A program made the position numbers and the translations under genes. Of a stretch of 64,000 nt of DNA, positions 10,818 through 20,384 are shown one piece after another (within the stretch, counting starts at the first letter, position 1; each line of letters begins with the position of its first letter). Source of the stretch: Psychromonas sp. MME1 (GTDB taxonomy: Bacteria; Pseudomonadota; Gammaproteobacteria; Enterobacterales; Psychromonadaceae); contig NZ_CP160906.1 of assembly GCF_041080865.1 (NCBI RefSeq), positions 1,116,001 through 1,180,000 of the forward strand, given 5' to 3'. Under the pieces are notes generated by a model. It ran no database searches. It was given only the letters and a program-made list of their open reading frames with translations, and had not been told where the DNA came from.

Positions 10818-13800
10818 ATGGCCCAGCAAGCCTATTCATTATTGCGTATTATTATTATTGACAGTTTTTGGCCCGGTCAAGTCAATCAACTTGAATTGAG
10901 TGGACATACGCAACTTGAAGGCACAAATGGTGCCGGTAAAACATCACTAATGCGATTATTGCCCTTATTCTACGGGATGCGTCCAAGTGATATTGTCAGT
11001 AAACTTGATCAAGCGCGGAACTTCGCCGACTACTATTTACCCCGAGACTCCAGTATGTTGATCTATGAGTATCAACGGCCGTTTGGGCAAACTTGTATGG
11101 TACTTGCTTCTAGTGATGGTCGTGGGGTGCAGTTTAAATTGATCGATGCAGCCTATGATAGCAGCAACTTTATTGATGAAAATAAGCAAGCGTTAGCTAT
11201 TCGCGATGTGGAACGAAATTATAATAGTGCTGGCTATTATTGCTCGAATTATCTTGGTATTGATAAATATCGACAGGTTATTCAAAATTTACGTAGTGGA
11301 CGCAAAATAAAAGATATTCGCCAATTACAAAATCGTTTTTCATTTAGCGATCTCCCGATGCCCCACATTGATAAAGTTATTAATGGAACGATTGAAAAAA
11401 ATCTCGATTTTGATGCTGTCAAACGGATGCTGGTGGAGATCTGTAGTGACCATTTAGCGCGAAGTAATATCGCTGAAAAAGAGCAGATAAATCTTAATAA
11501 AGAGGAGATAAGCCATTGGTTAGCAGATATCCAAGCTAGTCGCGCGATTCAAAAAGTCGCAGACAAAATTACGCTTTGGCAAAATGATTTTAATAATCTA
11601 GATAGCTTATTAATCAAATTGCAGCACTTACATTTTGAAATCATCGAACACCAAAATAAACAAAATGAAAAACAAGAAGGACGCAAAACGCTTAAGGCGT
11701 CAACGCGAGATTCTCTGGATAAATTAGAGAGTGAATTAAAGAATGGCAGGGAATCACTGCAGCGCGATATTGCACAGTTAACGGCTAAAATTGAAGCTGA
11801 TCAAAGCCGTATAGAGTTACTTGATCAGGATAAACAGAGTTATGATGATAATGATGCGGCAAGCTTTCAGATAAAGGCGGAGCAAGCGCCTCGCATTCAG
11901 CAACAACTTAATGAAGTCAATGAAGTTATTGCGGCGTTTGAAGGCAATATTAACAAAATTCAACTAAAATTTGATAAGTTAATTCAAGATTTAACGCTGC
12001 AAAAATTAACGGATATCAGTGCAACAAAAGAGAAGATTTCTGCAATTAAAGAAGCGGGAAATATACAGTTAACAATAGTAAATGAAAACTATCAACACCA
12101 GCTAAGTCAGCTAAATGAAGCACTTAATAATACCTTCCTCAAACTTAATATCGAACAGAAAACGGTTGAAAACCAACTAACTCAAGCACAATTAGAGGCT
12201 CAAAATCCTGCCTTAGATAAAGAGTTGTTAGATGCGATCGAACATAATCAACGCCAGCTGCATGAGGCGCATGAAAAACAGACGCAACTATTGCAGCGAC
12301 AAAATAGCGTCACGAGTCAGTTAACATTGCTTGAAAAGCAACGTGATAAGTTACTTGATCTACATAAAAAAGAAAATCGGATTTATGAACAACTTAAACA
12401 GGAATGTTTGGCCGTTGAGCAGCAACTATTGCCCGATGAAGGTAGTTTGCAATATTTTTTATCTCATGAACCTTTAGCGCTCAATTGGAAAGAAAATATT
12501 GGTCGTTTACTCTCTTCCGAGCTGCTTGCACGCAAAGATCTCGCTCCGCAATGGGTCGGCCATAGTGACAGTTTTTATGGTTTACAAATAGAGTTGCAAC
12601 AACTCAAAGATAGCGATCTGCAACTGACAGAAAATGAATTACGAGAAAAAGCGGCATTATTAGATAACAAACGGGCAGAGAAAGTTGCGCAAATAAAAAT
12701 AGTTGAAGAGCAGCTGACAAATATCAAAAAACAGCTAGATAGTCATCAAATCACGCTTACCGAGGTGAAACAAACCTCTCAACAAAATGAACTCAAACTT
12801 GTGCAACTAAAAGTGCAAATGGATAATTTTGCGGATAAAAAATTACAGGCAATCAAAGAGGCAAATGTCATTGTTGATGGACGCATTAAAGAAATTCAAC
12901 ATGCGCAAAAAAATAACAGCAAAAAAATTGAAGAGTATCATGCAACGGCAAAAGAGCAGCGCTTTGAATTAAACAATCAAATGCTTGAACAGCGGATGAT
13001 GATTGAGTCTGATAGAGATAGCCAATTAGAACAATTAGAAGCACAGCTTAATGCGATAGAGCAAAGTACAAAGAGTCGTTTACTCGATTATAAAAAACAG
13101 AAGAATAGTGCCTTGAGCGACTTAGATCCCGATGGCGAAGTGGATAAACGTAGCCGTGAGCGTAAAACCTTACAGCAAACACTCGATGAATGTGCTGTTT
13201 GGGCACGTAAAGCGCGTGAATATAGTCAATTTATGAACGAACGGTACGTTCATCGTGATCAATTAGTTGAATTAAACCAGCATCGTAATATTGAAAAACG
13301 AGGATTTGAAAATAGCCTTGAAGATCTCATTATTGAAAAGGGTGAATTAATCAGTAATGACCAAAAGTTGCTTAAAAAATTGAATATACAGTTGCGAGAA
13401 AGCGATGAGCTATTAGCACAATTAGCTGAGAGTCAGCGATTATGTGAAAACAGCGGGATTGCGGTCTGTGTATGTGAGAGTGAACCTAGTAATCCAGCTG
13501 ATTTAACAGTTAGTTTCTGCTTTGATTGGCTTAAAGAGTTTAAAACGGTCGAAAAACGATTAACTGAGCAGCTAAACCGTTTTAATGACACTTTCAGAAA
13601 AAATCATTCAAGCAGTGAATTGTTTGAAAATTGGTTAAAATTAGTCGCAGATAATGATACTTATGATGGCGCCAAAAGCCTGTTCAAATATCGTAGTGCC
13701 ATTGCTGATCTGCTCAGTAGTGCAGAGCAGAAACAGAAAAATACTTACCAGTTAGTTACGGTTAATGCCAATATGATTAATGAATTTTATCAGCATATCG

Positions 13801-14510
13801 AAAATTTTGGTCGCCGTATAAAAATTATTGGTAAAAAGCTTTCCGAAAATGTCACCGCATTGGCACATTTTGATGCCCTTGCTGATATCAATGTATACAC
13901 GGTGATGAAACAAGAAGAGTTAGAATATTGGGGACCATTGCAACAATTTTCTAAATTATTCGAGCTGTATCGTGATGACCTACGTGAAGGACGCGGGGAA
14001 ATTCCCGATGATCTTGTTTATGCGATGCAAAAACTATCCACTTATTTACCCAGTGAAGGCTTTGTATTAGCACATGATAACCTCTTTGATATCGAGTTTT
14101 CTATCACTGAAAAAGGGCAGTTGAAACATGCCCGAAATGCGCGCCAATTAAAAAAAATCAGTTCAACAGGACTCTCTTATTTAGCAATGTTGTCTCTGTT
14201 TGCCGGGATACTAGGAATGCTTCGTGGCGCCACTGATTCAGCTTCGGTGGTGATATTGCCCGTCGATGAGCTCGGTGAATTAGCTGCAGAAAATATAGAT
14301 CTATTATTAAAAATGTTTGATGATAATAACATAGCGATGTTATCCGCCTCGCCTTCAACAGACCGTCACATACTTTCACTTTATAAGCGTCATTACAAAT
14401 TAAAAGATAACAAAATTTACCATGCAGAAATTCCAACATCACGTTTAGATGAACTACTCGCCCAACGTAAAATGGCGGACAATGCTACGGAGACCGTGAC
14501 TCATGTTTAA
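10818..14510 (+). CDS. Wadjet/Mks-type SMC-like ATPase (JetC/MksB)
   Basis: This 1,230-residue MukB-like ATPase is the motor of an SMC complex. Walker A is GTNGAGKTS (residues 35-43). Long heptad-rich coiled coils occupy roughly 270-560 and 600-850. The C-terminal lobe carries an ABC signature-like STGLSYLAML (about 1,114-1,123) and Walker B VVILPVDE with D1150 and E1151. The length suits JetC/MksB and is shorter than MukB (about 1,480). Its stop overlaps the next start by 8 bases, and MukE-, MukF- and TOPRIM-like genes follow. Known Wadjet systems extrude and cleave circular plasmid DNA, so this gene likely powers that loading. The motor gene comes first here, whereas in jetABCD or mksFEBG it is third. 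Confidence 0.88.
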   Translation: MAQQAYSLLRIIIIDSFWPGQVNQLELSGHTQLEGTNGAGKTSLMRLLPLFYGMRPSDIVSKLDQARNFADYYLPRDSSMLIYEYQRPFGQTCMVLASSDGRGVQFKLIDAAYDSSNFIDENKQALAIRDVERNYNSAGYYCSNYLGIDKYRQVIQNLRSGRKIKDIRQLQNRFSFSDLPMPHIDKVINGTIEKNLDFDAVKRMLVEICSDHLARSNIAEKEQINLNKEEISHWLADIQASRAIQKVADKITLWQNDFNNLDSLLIKLQHLHFEIIEHQNKQNEKQEGRKTLKASTRDSLDKLESELKNGRESLQRDIAQLTAKIEADQSRIELLDQDKQSYDDNDAASFQIKAEQAPRIQQQLNEVNEVIAAFEGNINKIQLKFDKLIQDLTLQKLTDISATKEKISAIKEAGNIQLTIVNENYQHQLSQLNEALNNTFLKLNIEQKTVENQLTQAQLEAQNPALDKELLDAIEHNQRQLHEAHEKQTQLLQRQNSVTSQLTLLEKQRDKLLDLHKKENRIYEQLKQECLAVEQQLLPDEGSLQYFLSHEPLALNWKENIGRLLSSELLARKDLAPQWVGHSDSFYGLQIELQQLKDSDLQLTENELREKAALLDNKRAEKVAQIKIVEEQLTNIKKQLDSHQITLTEVKQTSQQNELKLVQLKVQMDNFADKKLQAIKEANVIVDGRIKEIQHAQKNNSKKIEEYHATAKEQRFELNNQMLEQRMMIESDRDSQLEQLEAQLNAIEQSTKSRLLDYKKQKNSALSDLDPDGEVDKRSRERKTLQQTLDECAVWARKAREYSQFMNERYVHRDQLVELNQHRNIEKRGFENSLEDLIIEKGELISNDQKLLKKLNIQLRESDELLAQLAESQRLCENSGIAVCVCESEPSNPADLTVSFCFDWLKEFKTVEKRLTEQLNRFNDTFRKNHSSSELFENWLKLVADNDTYDGAKSLFKYRSAIADLLSSAEQKQKNTYQLVTVNANMINEFYQHIENFGRRIKIIGKKLSENVTALAHFDALADINVYTVMKQEELEYWGPLQQFSKLFELYRDDLREGRGEIPDDLVYAMQKLSTYLPSEGFVLAHDNLFDIEFSITEKGQLKHARNARQLKKISSTGLSYLAMLSLFAGILGMLRGATDSASVVILPVDELGELAAENIDLLLKMFDDNNIAMLSASPSTDRHILSLYKRHYKLKDNKIYHAEIPTSRLDELLAQRKMADNATETVTHV

Positions 14511-15126
14511 ACAAACCGTCCAACAGTTATTAACCGGTGCGGTGATCTGTGAAACTGCATTTGCTGAATTATATGCATATCTTAAAATCACAGAAAATGA
14601 ATCGCGTGTTAGTGATTTTTTAGCAAACTTAGATAGAAACCTAACCTATTTGGAGAGTGCGGATGCTTTTTATTGTACCTTTCAAGAGGTATCTCAAGAA
14701 AACAGCGCAGAGTTAACGTCATTGTTTACTGAGGTTCGCACCGTATTTAGACCGTTAGTGGAGTTCTTAGATCTCCTTTTAACGGCAACTCAGACGGACT
14801 TACCCTTACGTGCGAAAGCGATGGTAAATATTAACAAATTATTTGACCCCTTTGAAAACGACCAAACGTTGCGTCAACATCTGCGCAGGATCACAGCCAG
14901 TAAGCCATTTAAAACGAACAAGCTAGAAGCGCGCGAGCAACTGGTATTTATGTTTCAAAAATTGGAAGAGATGGGCTATTTAGTGCGCAAAAATAGTGGC
15001 AGTAGCCGTTACTACGCTACCGCACGGTTTGACATTATTTATCTCTTCATCGAATTTTTAAATGATTCTGAACGCGTGGACTTACCAGAAACAGAGCAAC
15101 AACAGCAAGAGGAGTTACTCTTCTAA
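14503..15126 (+). CDS. MukE/JetB-like winged-helix subunit
   Basis: The 207-residue product is the small accessory (KITE-type) subunit by position and size. It is helical, with a predicted winged helix near the C-terminus (REQLVFMFQKLEEMGYLVRK then SSRYYATARFDI). It ends in an acidic, glutamine-rich tail (about 195-207). In MukBEF and Wadjet complexes this dimeric subunit bridges the kleisin and the SMC arms. The ATG lies inside the end of the SMC-like gene (8-base overlap) and its stop overlaps the next start (TAATG), so translation is probably coupled. Assignment rests on context plus the winged-helix pattern. Confidence 0.72.
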   Translation: MFKQTVQQLLTGAVICETAFAELYAYLKITENESRVSDFLANLDRNLTYLESADAFYCTFQEVSQENSAELTSLFTEVRTVFRPLVEFLDLLLTATQTDLPLRAKAMVNINKLFDPFENDQTLRQHLRRITASKPFKTNKLEAREQLVFMFQKLEEMGYLVRKNSGSSRYYATARFDIIYLFIEFLNDSERVDLPETEQQQQEELLF

Positions 15127-16373
15127 TGGCAGGTTATGATGCTGGCGATGTTACTGATTTATTGAAACAAATTGGCAGTAATTCACAAATACTTGCCGAA
15201 ACGTATGTGTATGGTTCGATTTCAGGGGATCAAATAGATGCCAATAAGCTTAATGCTTTACAAAAAGCAGGATTAATTCGTCCTGATGATGAGCCGGGTG
15301 ATTACCGTACTACTTCTGAATTAAAACGTATGCTTAATCGTTTAATGCGTAAACAGAGTAGTTATCGCCAATTGACTGACATGGGAAAAGTTATTGATGT
15401 GCTCGATGATACCGTGCAAGATTTTCAGCTATCGGTACAACAAAATCAGCATGATGATGCCGAGTATTATATCGATCAATTAGATGATTTACTCTATGAG
15501 GCAAAGGAAAATCTGAATGTTAGTTTAGATAATATGCATTATGCCATTTCTAGTCAGTTTGGCTTTGTGATCAGTTTAAGTGCTAAGGTTCGTGAAAACG
15601 AGAAAGCCTTAGATTACGCGCAAAAATTATTAACGGAATTACAACAAATTGATCCTGAAGCATGTTATGAATGGACTAATTGGGCATGCCCGATCGATTT
15701 CGCTCGTAAAATTAGCGCATTTATTTATTGGTTTAAACAGACACTCGCACGTCTACGTTTTATTATTGATAACATGCGTTTGAGCTTGTTTAGGCTCAGA
15801 CGTGATGAAAAACAGGCAAGTTTGTTACGTAATATGGCCCGTTTTTTACGCAAACATCCTGAATTTGAGATCAGTGATGGGCTTTTTGAAGACCCTAACT
15901 TGAACGATAATCTTAAATTTGCACCGCCACTAAGAAATTTAAAAACCTACGTTGATCTCAAAAACAGCGCACATGAAGAGCGGTTAATTTCTATTGTCCA
16001 ATCGCTACGTAAATATAATAACGAATTACCAATAAACAAACGTCAAACTAATAGGGTAGAAATATCACCAACGGAACCGTTAATTACAAGCCATGATTAT
16101 TTTGAAGAGCAGGCAGAGCAGTTATTTGAACAAGCGATTATTACCGGTAATAAAATATCAGCAATTCAATACTGGCAAAATCAGCAGCAAAGTGAGCAGT
16201 TAATAGATCACTATATTGATCCCAAAGAGTGGATTGAATTAGTTTTTAGTTGTTATTGCAAATTGACCAATGAACAACAACATGCATTAGAGATCAACAT
16301 GAAAGGTGTAAAAGTTGGCGGTACGACTGATAACTACAGCTACAGCGATGTGCAGATATTTTTGAGAAGTTAA
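15126..16373 (+). CDS. MukF/JetA-like kleisin subunit
   Basis: This 415-residue protein fits the kleisin of an Mks/Wadjet complex. An N-terminal winged-helix-like region (about 1-80, with KLNALQKAGLIRPDD) is followed by a long helical middle (about 85-180, repeated DD/YYIDQLDDLLYEAK-type helices). The C-terminal region (about 330-415) should bind the ATPase head. There is no signal or membrane segment. The start overlaps the previous stop by one base and the next gene starts one base after its stop. In the canonical jetA-first order the kleisin is first; here it is third. Identification is from gene context and fold-like pattern, not a strong sequence motif. Confidence 0.7.
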   Translation: MAGYDAGDVTDLLKQIGSNSQILAETYVYGSISGDQIDANKLNALQKAGLIRPDDEPGDYRTTSELKRMLNRLMRKQSSYRQLTDMGKVIDVLDDTVQDFQLSVQQNQHDDAEYYIDQLDDLLYEAKENLNVSLDNMHYAISSQFGFVISLSAKVRENEKALDYAQKLLTELQQIDPEACYEWTNWACPIDFARKISAFIYWFKQTLARLRFIIDNMRLSLFRLRRDEKQASLLRNMARFLRKHPEFEISDGLFEDPNLNDNLKFAPPLRNLKTYVDLKNSAHEERLISIVQSLRKYNNELPINKRQTNRVEISPTEPLITSHDYFEEQAEQLFEQAIITGNKISAIQYWQNQQQSEQLIDHYIDPKEWIELVFSCYCKLTNEQQHALEINMKGVKVGGTTDNYSYSDVQIFLRS

Positions 16374-16374
16374 T

Positions 16375-17238
16375 ATGGATAAAAAACTATATCAATTTTG
16401 CCAGCGCAACTTTAAGACCCTGTTAAATGGAAAGTTAAAATATGCTCCATTATTATCACGTTTAAATTTAGAATATGGTTTTGGAGAAAGAAGAGGCGAT
16501 TACCTCTATTTTGATGATAATGATCGGCAGCGTTTAATTGAGCGTGTTCAGCAAGAAAATGATGTACATCTTTTTAGGCAGGATTATATCGACAGTAAAT
16601 GCCGTGTCGATAATGCGTTAAAGCAGCGCAACGAGAAAGTAAATTCCCAACCTGTTAGTGAAGGTTTTGTGCTCATTAATGCAATTGATCATTTACGTAT
16701 CAATGGCCAACACTTAAAGCTGCTCAATTTAACCTCCTTAGGCTGTTATATAGAAGCTTCTGAGATCACCGCCATTGACCACCCGTTTATCGTATTAGTT
16801 GAAAATCTCGCCATAATGGCAAAATTAGATGCCTTAATATTGCCAGAAAAGTTACGCGACGCGCTATTTATATATCGCGGTGATATAAAGCCAGCACAGC
16901 GAACAAATAGCGCCTACCAACTGTTTCGCCATTTTAAATCATCGCATCAATTAGTCTGCTTTAGTGATTTAGATCCCGCTGGAATACAGATTGCAGTTAC
17001 CTGTGGAGCACATTTTTGGCTTGCCCCTGAAGATTTTACTTTAGTTAATTCATCATTAACTGGCGATGAGCATGAGTGGTTCAATCAGTCAGAGGCGATA
17101 AAATGGTTAGCACGCAAAAATAATTTACCAAAAAGTTGCCAAACTGCACTTATTACCATGCAAAACAGTAAAAAGACGTTAAAACAAGAACATATTTTAG
17201 CGCATAATATCAAAATGAATTTATACCCATTGGATTAA
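16375..17238 (+). CDS. JetD/MksG-like TOPRIM nuclease, short form
   Basis: The 287-residue product ends in a TOPRIM domain. The catalytic Glu is E143 in FIVLVENLAIM, and the acidic DxD pair D198/D200 is in CFSDLDPAGIQIA. This matches the JetD/MksG nuclease (DUF2220/DUF3322 type) that cuts plasmids brought by the condensin. Canonical JetD proteins are roughly 380-400 residues, so this one has a reduced N-terminal arm region. It is the last gene of the four-gene operon, one base after the kleisin gene. No clear terminator is visible in the short gap to the convergent lipoprotein gene. Confidence 0.83.
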   Translation: MDKKLYQFCQRNFKTLLNGKLKYAPLLSRLNLEYGFGERRGDYLYFDDNDRQRLIERVQQENDVHLFRQDYIDSKCRVDNALKQRNEKVNSQPVSEGFVLINAIDHLRINGQHLKLLNLTSLGCYIEASEITAIDHPFIVLVENLAIMAKLDALILPEKLRDALFIYRGDIKPAQRTNSAYQLFRHFKSSHQLVCFSDLDPAGIQIAVTCGAHFWLAPEDFTLVNSSLTGDEHEWFNQSEAIKWLARKNNLPKSCQTALITMQNSKKTLKQEHILAHNIKMNLYPLD

Positions 17239-17268
17239 CACCAATCCCGTCAGTGAAAAGGATATTCG

Positions 17269-17730
17269 CTATTTGTTGACTTGTAAAAGGTCGTTAAGCG
17301 TCCCTTCATGATGCAATTGAAAGGCGACAAACCCTTTCGGATCAATAGTAGTCTCAAGTTCATACTTAATTGAATCAGCATTTTTGTTATTTAAAAATGC
17401 CATCATCTGTATAAGATCTAAAAGATGAACACGACTCGAGACTTTTACTTCGGTTTCACTATATCCTTTTAATACAGGAATATCGTTGGCAACACCCGAT
17501 AATATTTGTTGGTTATCAATCTCTAATTGAAAACTCATTCCTTCTATTACTAACTCCTCTGAGTTTGGGTTAGTGATCAATAAATGTATATTGAATCTTG
17601 GTGAAATTGATTGCAGGTTATCGGGTTCTATTTTTATTAAATCAACCTGTAAATCTTGCAATGTTTGCAAATTAGTACAACCAGAGAGCGCTACAGTAAT
17701 TGCAATTAAAAAATATTTTAAGTAATACAT
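17269..17730 (-). CDS. LEA14-like (LEA type 2/WHy domain) lipoprotein
   Basis: The 153-residue protein has a lipoprotein signal peptide with lipobox LSGC near residue 20, so it should be anchored to the inner or outer membrane. The mature part is a single Ig-like LEA14/WHy fold (PRFNIHLLITNPNSEEL, then a VLKGYSETEVKVSS strand). Such proteins are envelope components of unclear biochemical role, often linked to stress. I start at the ATG at 17730, because GGTGGG lies just before it; an upstream in-frame ATG lacks such a site. It converges with the nuclease gene at 17238. Confidence 0.78.
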   Translation of the reverse strand: MYYLKYFLIAITVALSGCTNLQTLQDLQVDLIKIEPDNLQSISPRFNIHLLITNPNSEELVIEGMSFQLEIDNQQILSGVANDIPVLKGYSETEVKVSSRVHLLDLIQMMAFLNNKNADSIKYELETTIDPKGFVAFQLHHEGTLNDLLQVNK

Positions 17731-17916
17731 ATATCCCACCGGCATAAAAAAGGGTGTACGTGACTAGCCAAAATTGACTAATATACCACAAAGAATTATG
17801 ACATTAATCTTTGTGAAATAATAACTTAGATGCTAACTTTAATTTTAATATCCAAAATTATTTTTGAATAATTGCTATTAATGTGCTGCCACCAATTATT
17901 TCAGAAAGGAGCATTC

Positions 17917-18453
17917 ATGTTTAAAAAAAAATTATGGTTAAAGATTAAAAGAATATATGTCATCGCTATTTGTTCACTGCCAGTCTATTCCTTCGCAGAG
18001 ATAAAACCAACTAAAGTTGCCATAGATATTGGTGAAAGTCACGATAACATCGACATTTATCGTATCGGTTTACAACAAGAGTTCTCCAATTGGTTAGATG
18101 AAAAAGGTATCCCATTGGGCGGATATTGGGAAGCTTCATTTAATTATTGGGATGGGCAGCAAACTGATCTCTATGGTCTGTTCCTTGCGCCAGTACTGTT
18201 TTATCAGTTTTGCGACAGCTGTCGCCTTTCTCCTTATATAGAAGCGGGAATAGGGGGGGGATTCATTAATAAAAAAGAGATGGATAATAAAGATATGTCT
18301 ACCCATTTTCAATTTGAAGAGCGTATTGGGGTTGGTGTAAAAATGGGCCGTTTTGATCTCAATTTACGCTATATGCATTATTCAAATGCTGGTATGAAAA
18401 GCCCTAATCCAGGAATGGATATCTATTTACTAGGTGTTAGTTATCAATTTTAA
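17917..18453 (+). CDS. Lipid A 3-O-deacylase, PagL family
   Basis: PagL is an outer-membrane beta-barrel enzyme that removes the 3-O acyl chain from lipid A. The 178-residue precursor has a signal peptide cut after about YSFA. Aromatic-rich beta strands follow, and the C-terminal active-site motif is RYMHYSNAGMKSPNPGMD, with the catalytic His-Ser pair in HYS. The last residue is Phe, as usual for barrel assembly. The ATG at 17917 is chosen because AAAGGAG precedes it; an upstream in-frame ATG would add a segment that spoils the signal peptide. It is followed by a shared bidirectional hairpin with cysK. Confidence 0.85.
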   Translation: MFKKKLWLKIKRIYVIAICSLPVYSFAEIKPTKVAIDIGESHDNIDIYRIGLQQEFSNWLDEKGIPLGGYWEASFNYWDGQQTDLYGLFLAPVLFYQFCDSCRLSPYIEAGIGGGFINKKEMDNKDMSTHFQFEERIGVGVKMGRFDLNLRYMHYSNAGMKSPNPGMDIYLLGVSYQF

Positions 18454-18460
18454 TCATTAT

Positions 18461-18489
18461 AAGATACCCGCTTATATGGCGAGTATCTT
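18461..18489. terminator. Bidirectional hairpin between pagL-like gene and cysK
   Basis: AAGATAC pairs with GTATCTT, then one mismatch and CGC/GCG, around a TTATAT loop. It lies between two convergent genes and is flanked by AT-rich sequence, as expected for a terminator serving both strands. Confidence 0.6.
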
Positions 18490-18510
18490 ATATATTATTA
18501 GGGGTTAAAT

Positions 18511-19476
18511 TTAAGCAAATTCGGCACCGTCAAAAACACCAGCAAATAGTGCCGTTGACAGATAGCGTTCACCAGAACTTGGTAGGATAACAACAATATT
18601 TTTATCTTTATATTCAGGTAACTCAGCTAAACGAGCGGCAGCAAAAACAGCTGCACCCGAGGATATACCCGCCAGAATACCTTCTTCTTCCATCAGACGG
18701 CGAGCCATTGTGATTGCATCATCATTACTAACTTGCTCTGCACGGTCGATAAGTGAAAGATCTAAATTTTTAGGAATAAATCCTGCACCAATACCTTGTA
18801 TTTTATGTGGCCCTGGTTTTACTTCTTCGCCAGCAAGGGTTTGGCTGATAACAGGAGAATCAACAGGTTCAACGGCAACACTGATAATTGCTTTACCCTG
18901 TGTTTCTTTGATATAGCGACTCACACCCGTAATCGTTCCACCTGTACCCACACCTGCAACAAATATATCAATTTCACCATCGGTATCGTTCCAAATTTCA
19001 GGACCGGTTGTTTGTTCGTGAATCGCTGGGTTAGCTGGATTTTCAAATTGACGAACGACAAAGTATTTACCCGGTGCAGAGTTTGCTAACTCTTCTGCTT
19101 TATTGATAGCACCTTTCATGCCTAATGCACCATCTGTTAATACTAGATTTGCACCGAGTGCTTTAAGTAATTTACGGCGCTCTAAACTCATTGTATTTGG
19201 CATTGTTAGTGTGATTTTATAACCACGAGCAGCGGCGACATAAGCAAGCGCAATTCCAGTATTACCACTGGTCGCTTCTACTAATTCAACATCTTTAGTT
19301 AACGTACCGTTTTTTTCAGCTTTCCAAATCATGTTGGCACCAATACGGCATTTAACGCTGAAGCTTGGATTACGACTTTCTATTTTTGCAAACACATTAC
19401 CAGAAGTAACATTATTTAAACGTACAAGCGGGGTATTACCAATAGTTTGAGAATTGTCACTGAAGATTTTAGTCAT
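18511..19476 (-). CDS. cysK: Cysteine synthase A (O-acetylserine sulfhydrylase)
   Basis: CysK makes L-cysteine from O-acetylserine and sulfide in the cytoplasm, with pyridoxal phosphate. The 321-residue length matches the family. The PLP lysine is K42 in [16 protein letters not shown], the substrate loop is [11 protein letters not shown], and the phosphate-binding loop is VGTGGTITG. The C-terminal SSGAA segment supports CysK. It is a single-gene unit with its own leader; a dispersed repeat lies upstream. Confidence 0.96.
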   Translation of the reverse strand: MTKIFSDNSQTIGNTPLVRLNNVTSGNVFAKIESRNPSFSVKCRIGANMIWKAEKNGTLTKDVELVEATSGNTGIALAYVAAARGYKITLTMPNTMSLERRKLLKALGANLVLTDGALGMKGAINKAEELANSAPGKYFVVRQFENPANPAIHEQTTGPEIWNDTDGEIDIFVAGVGTGGTITGVSRYIKETQGKAIISVAVEPVDSPVISQTLAGEEVKPGPHKIQGIGAGFIPKNLDLSLIDRAEQVSNDDAITMARRLMEEEGILAGISSGAAVFAAARLAELPEYKDKNIVVILPSSGERYLSTALFAGVFDGAEFA

Positions 19477-19581
19477 AATATACTCTCTATGATTTATGTG
19501 ATTAGAAATAAGTGAGATAAGAATAGCGGATGCATAAATATAAGAAAGTAAAATTTAGTTATAGCATATAGACTTTAGTGA

Positions 19582-19687
19582 TATATCCCATTACGTAGCA
19601 TATCATTGCTATCGCTTGTTGAGAAAAAAGAAGGAGCGATGGCTCTGATGTCGGAGCTAGAAAGTATATGAGGTAATTGTATTCACT
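19582..19687. repeat. Dispersed intergenic repeat, related to the element at 63434-63517
   Basis: The right end (ATGAGGTAATTGTATTCAC, near 19668-19686) matches ATGAGGTAATTGTTATTCAC in the element upstream of ppk, with one extra T there. The left end (TATATCCCATTACGTAGCAT) weakly resembles the other end of that element. The element lies in the cysK leader and has no coding potential. The extent is a by-eye estimate. Confidence 0.4.
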
Positions 19688-19758
19688 TTTCGAATTACAA
19701 CGCAGGGATGGTTCTTGAACTAGTCCCAGTGCACCAATCTACGTTGTTAGAATTGATT

Positions 19759-20313
19759 TTAAAAACTTTTCTCGTAGCCAAACAAAGCGGTACTACCACC
19801 GTAACCAGGCATCGTATTGTTTGAAAAAATAATTTTAAATTTGCTAGATTGATCTGCTTTAAAACTAAAACCAGCCCCAAAAGCCAAATTGCTCTCGTAA
19901 ATGTTCATCTCTTCAGAATTTGAAACGTAGTCGTACATTGCTTGATCTGCGTTTAGATTTGCTAAATCTTGTTTGGCGGGATCATAAAAGTTCCCAAACA
20001 CCTCTACCTCAAAGCGATCACTATCTAATGGCATTATTGGCAATGAAAAGATTTGATAATGTGCATTATCCACAAAAGTACTATCAGTGATAGAAGTTGT
20101 AAAATTAAATGAACGATAAAAACTTTTGAACACTTGATTGAGATATTGATACGTTGCTTGCGGAACTTGTGATATTGACTCTATATCAAAATAACTTGAG
20201 GAACCAACCTGAACTTGCTGTTGATATTCAACTTGCAATGTATTCGATGGCGACTCCTGTGCCAAGCAACAAGCTGAAGCAAAATAAAAGATAAAAATTC
20301 CATTTTTAAACAA
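19759..20313 (-). CDS. Exported protein of unknown function, possible outer-membrane protein
   Basis: The 184-residue product has a hydrophobic N-terminal signal peptide ending near ACCLAQ. The mature chain is rich in aromatic and polar residues and ends in Phe (GYEKSF), which suggests but does not prove an outer-membrane barrel or envelope protein. The start is a TTG at 20313, chosen because AGGAGG lies 5 bases before it; there is no suitable ATG nearby. I do not recognise a family. It follows sbcB on the same strand after 71 bases and may have its own promoter. Confidence 0.55.
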   Translation of the reverse strand: MFKNGIFIFYFASACCLAQESPSNTLQVEYQQQVQVGSSSYFDIESISQVPQATYQYLNQVFKSFYRSFNFTTSITDSTFVDNAHYQIFSLPIMPLDSDRFEVEVFGNFYDPAKQDLANLNADQAMYDYVSNSEEMNIYESNLAFGAGFSFKADQSSKFKIIFSNNTMPGYGGSTALFGYEKSF

Positions 20314-20384
20314 AATTGCCTCCTTGATTGATAATTCTATTTAATGTAATAACCTTAATAAAATTATTGTATATCAAATCACCG

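Noticed and set aside
17239-17268. A third copy of the MITE end near the nuclease gene stop
   Set aside because: ACACCAATCCCGTCAGT shares only part of the 19-bp end and there is no partner arm nearby.
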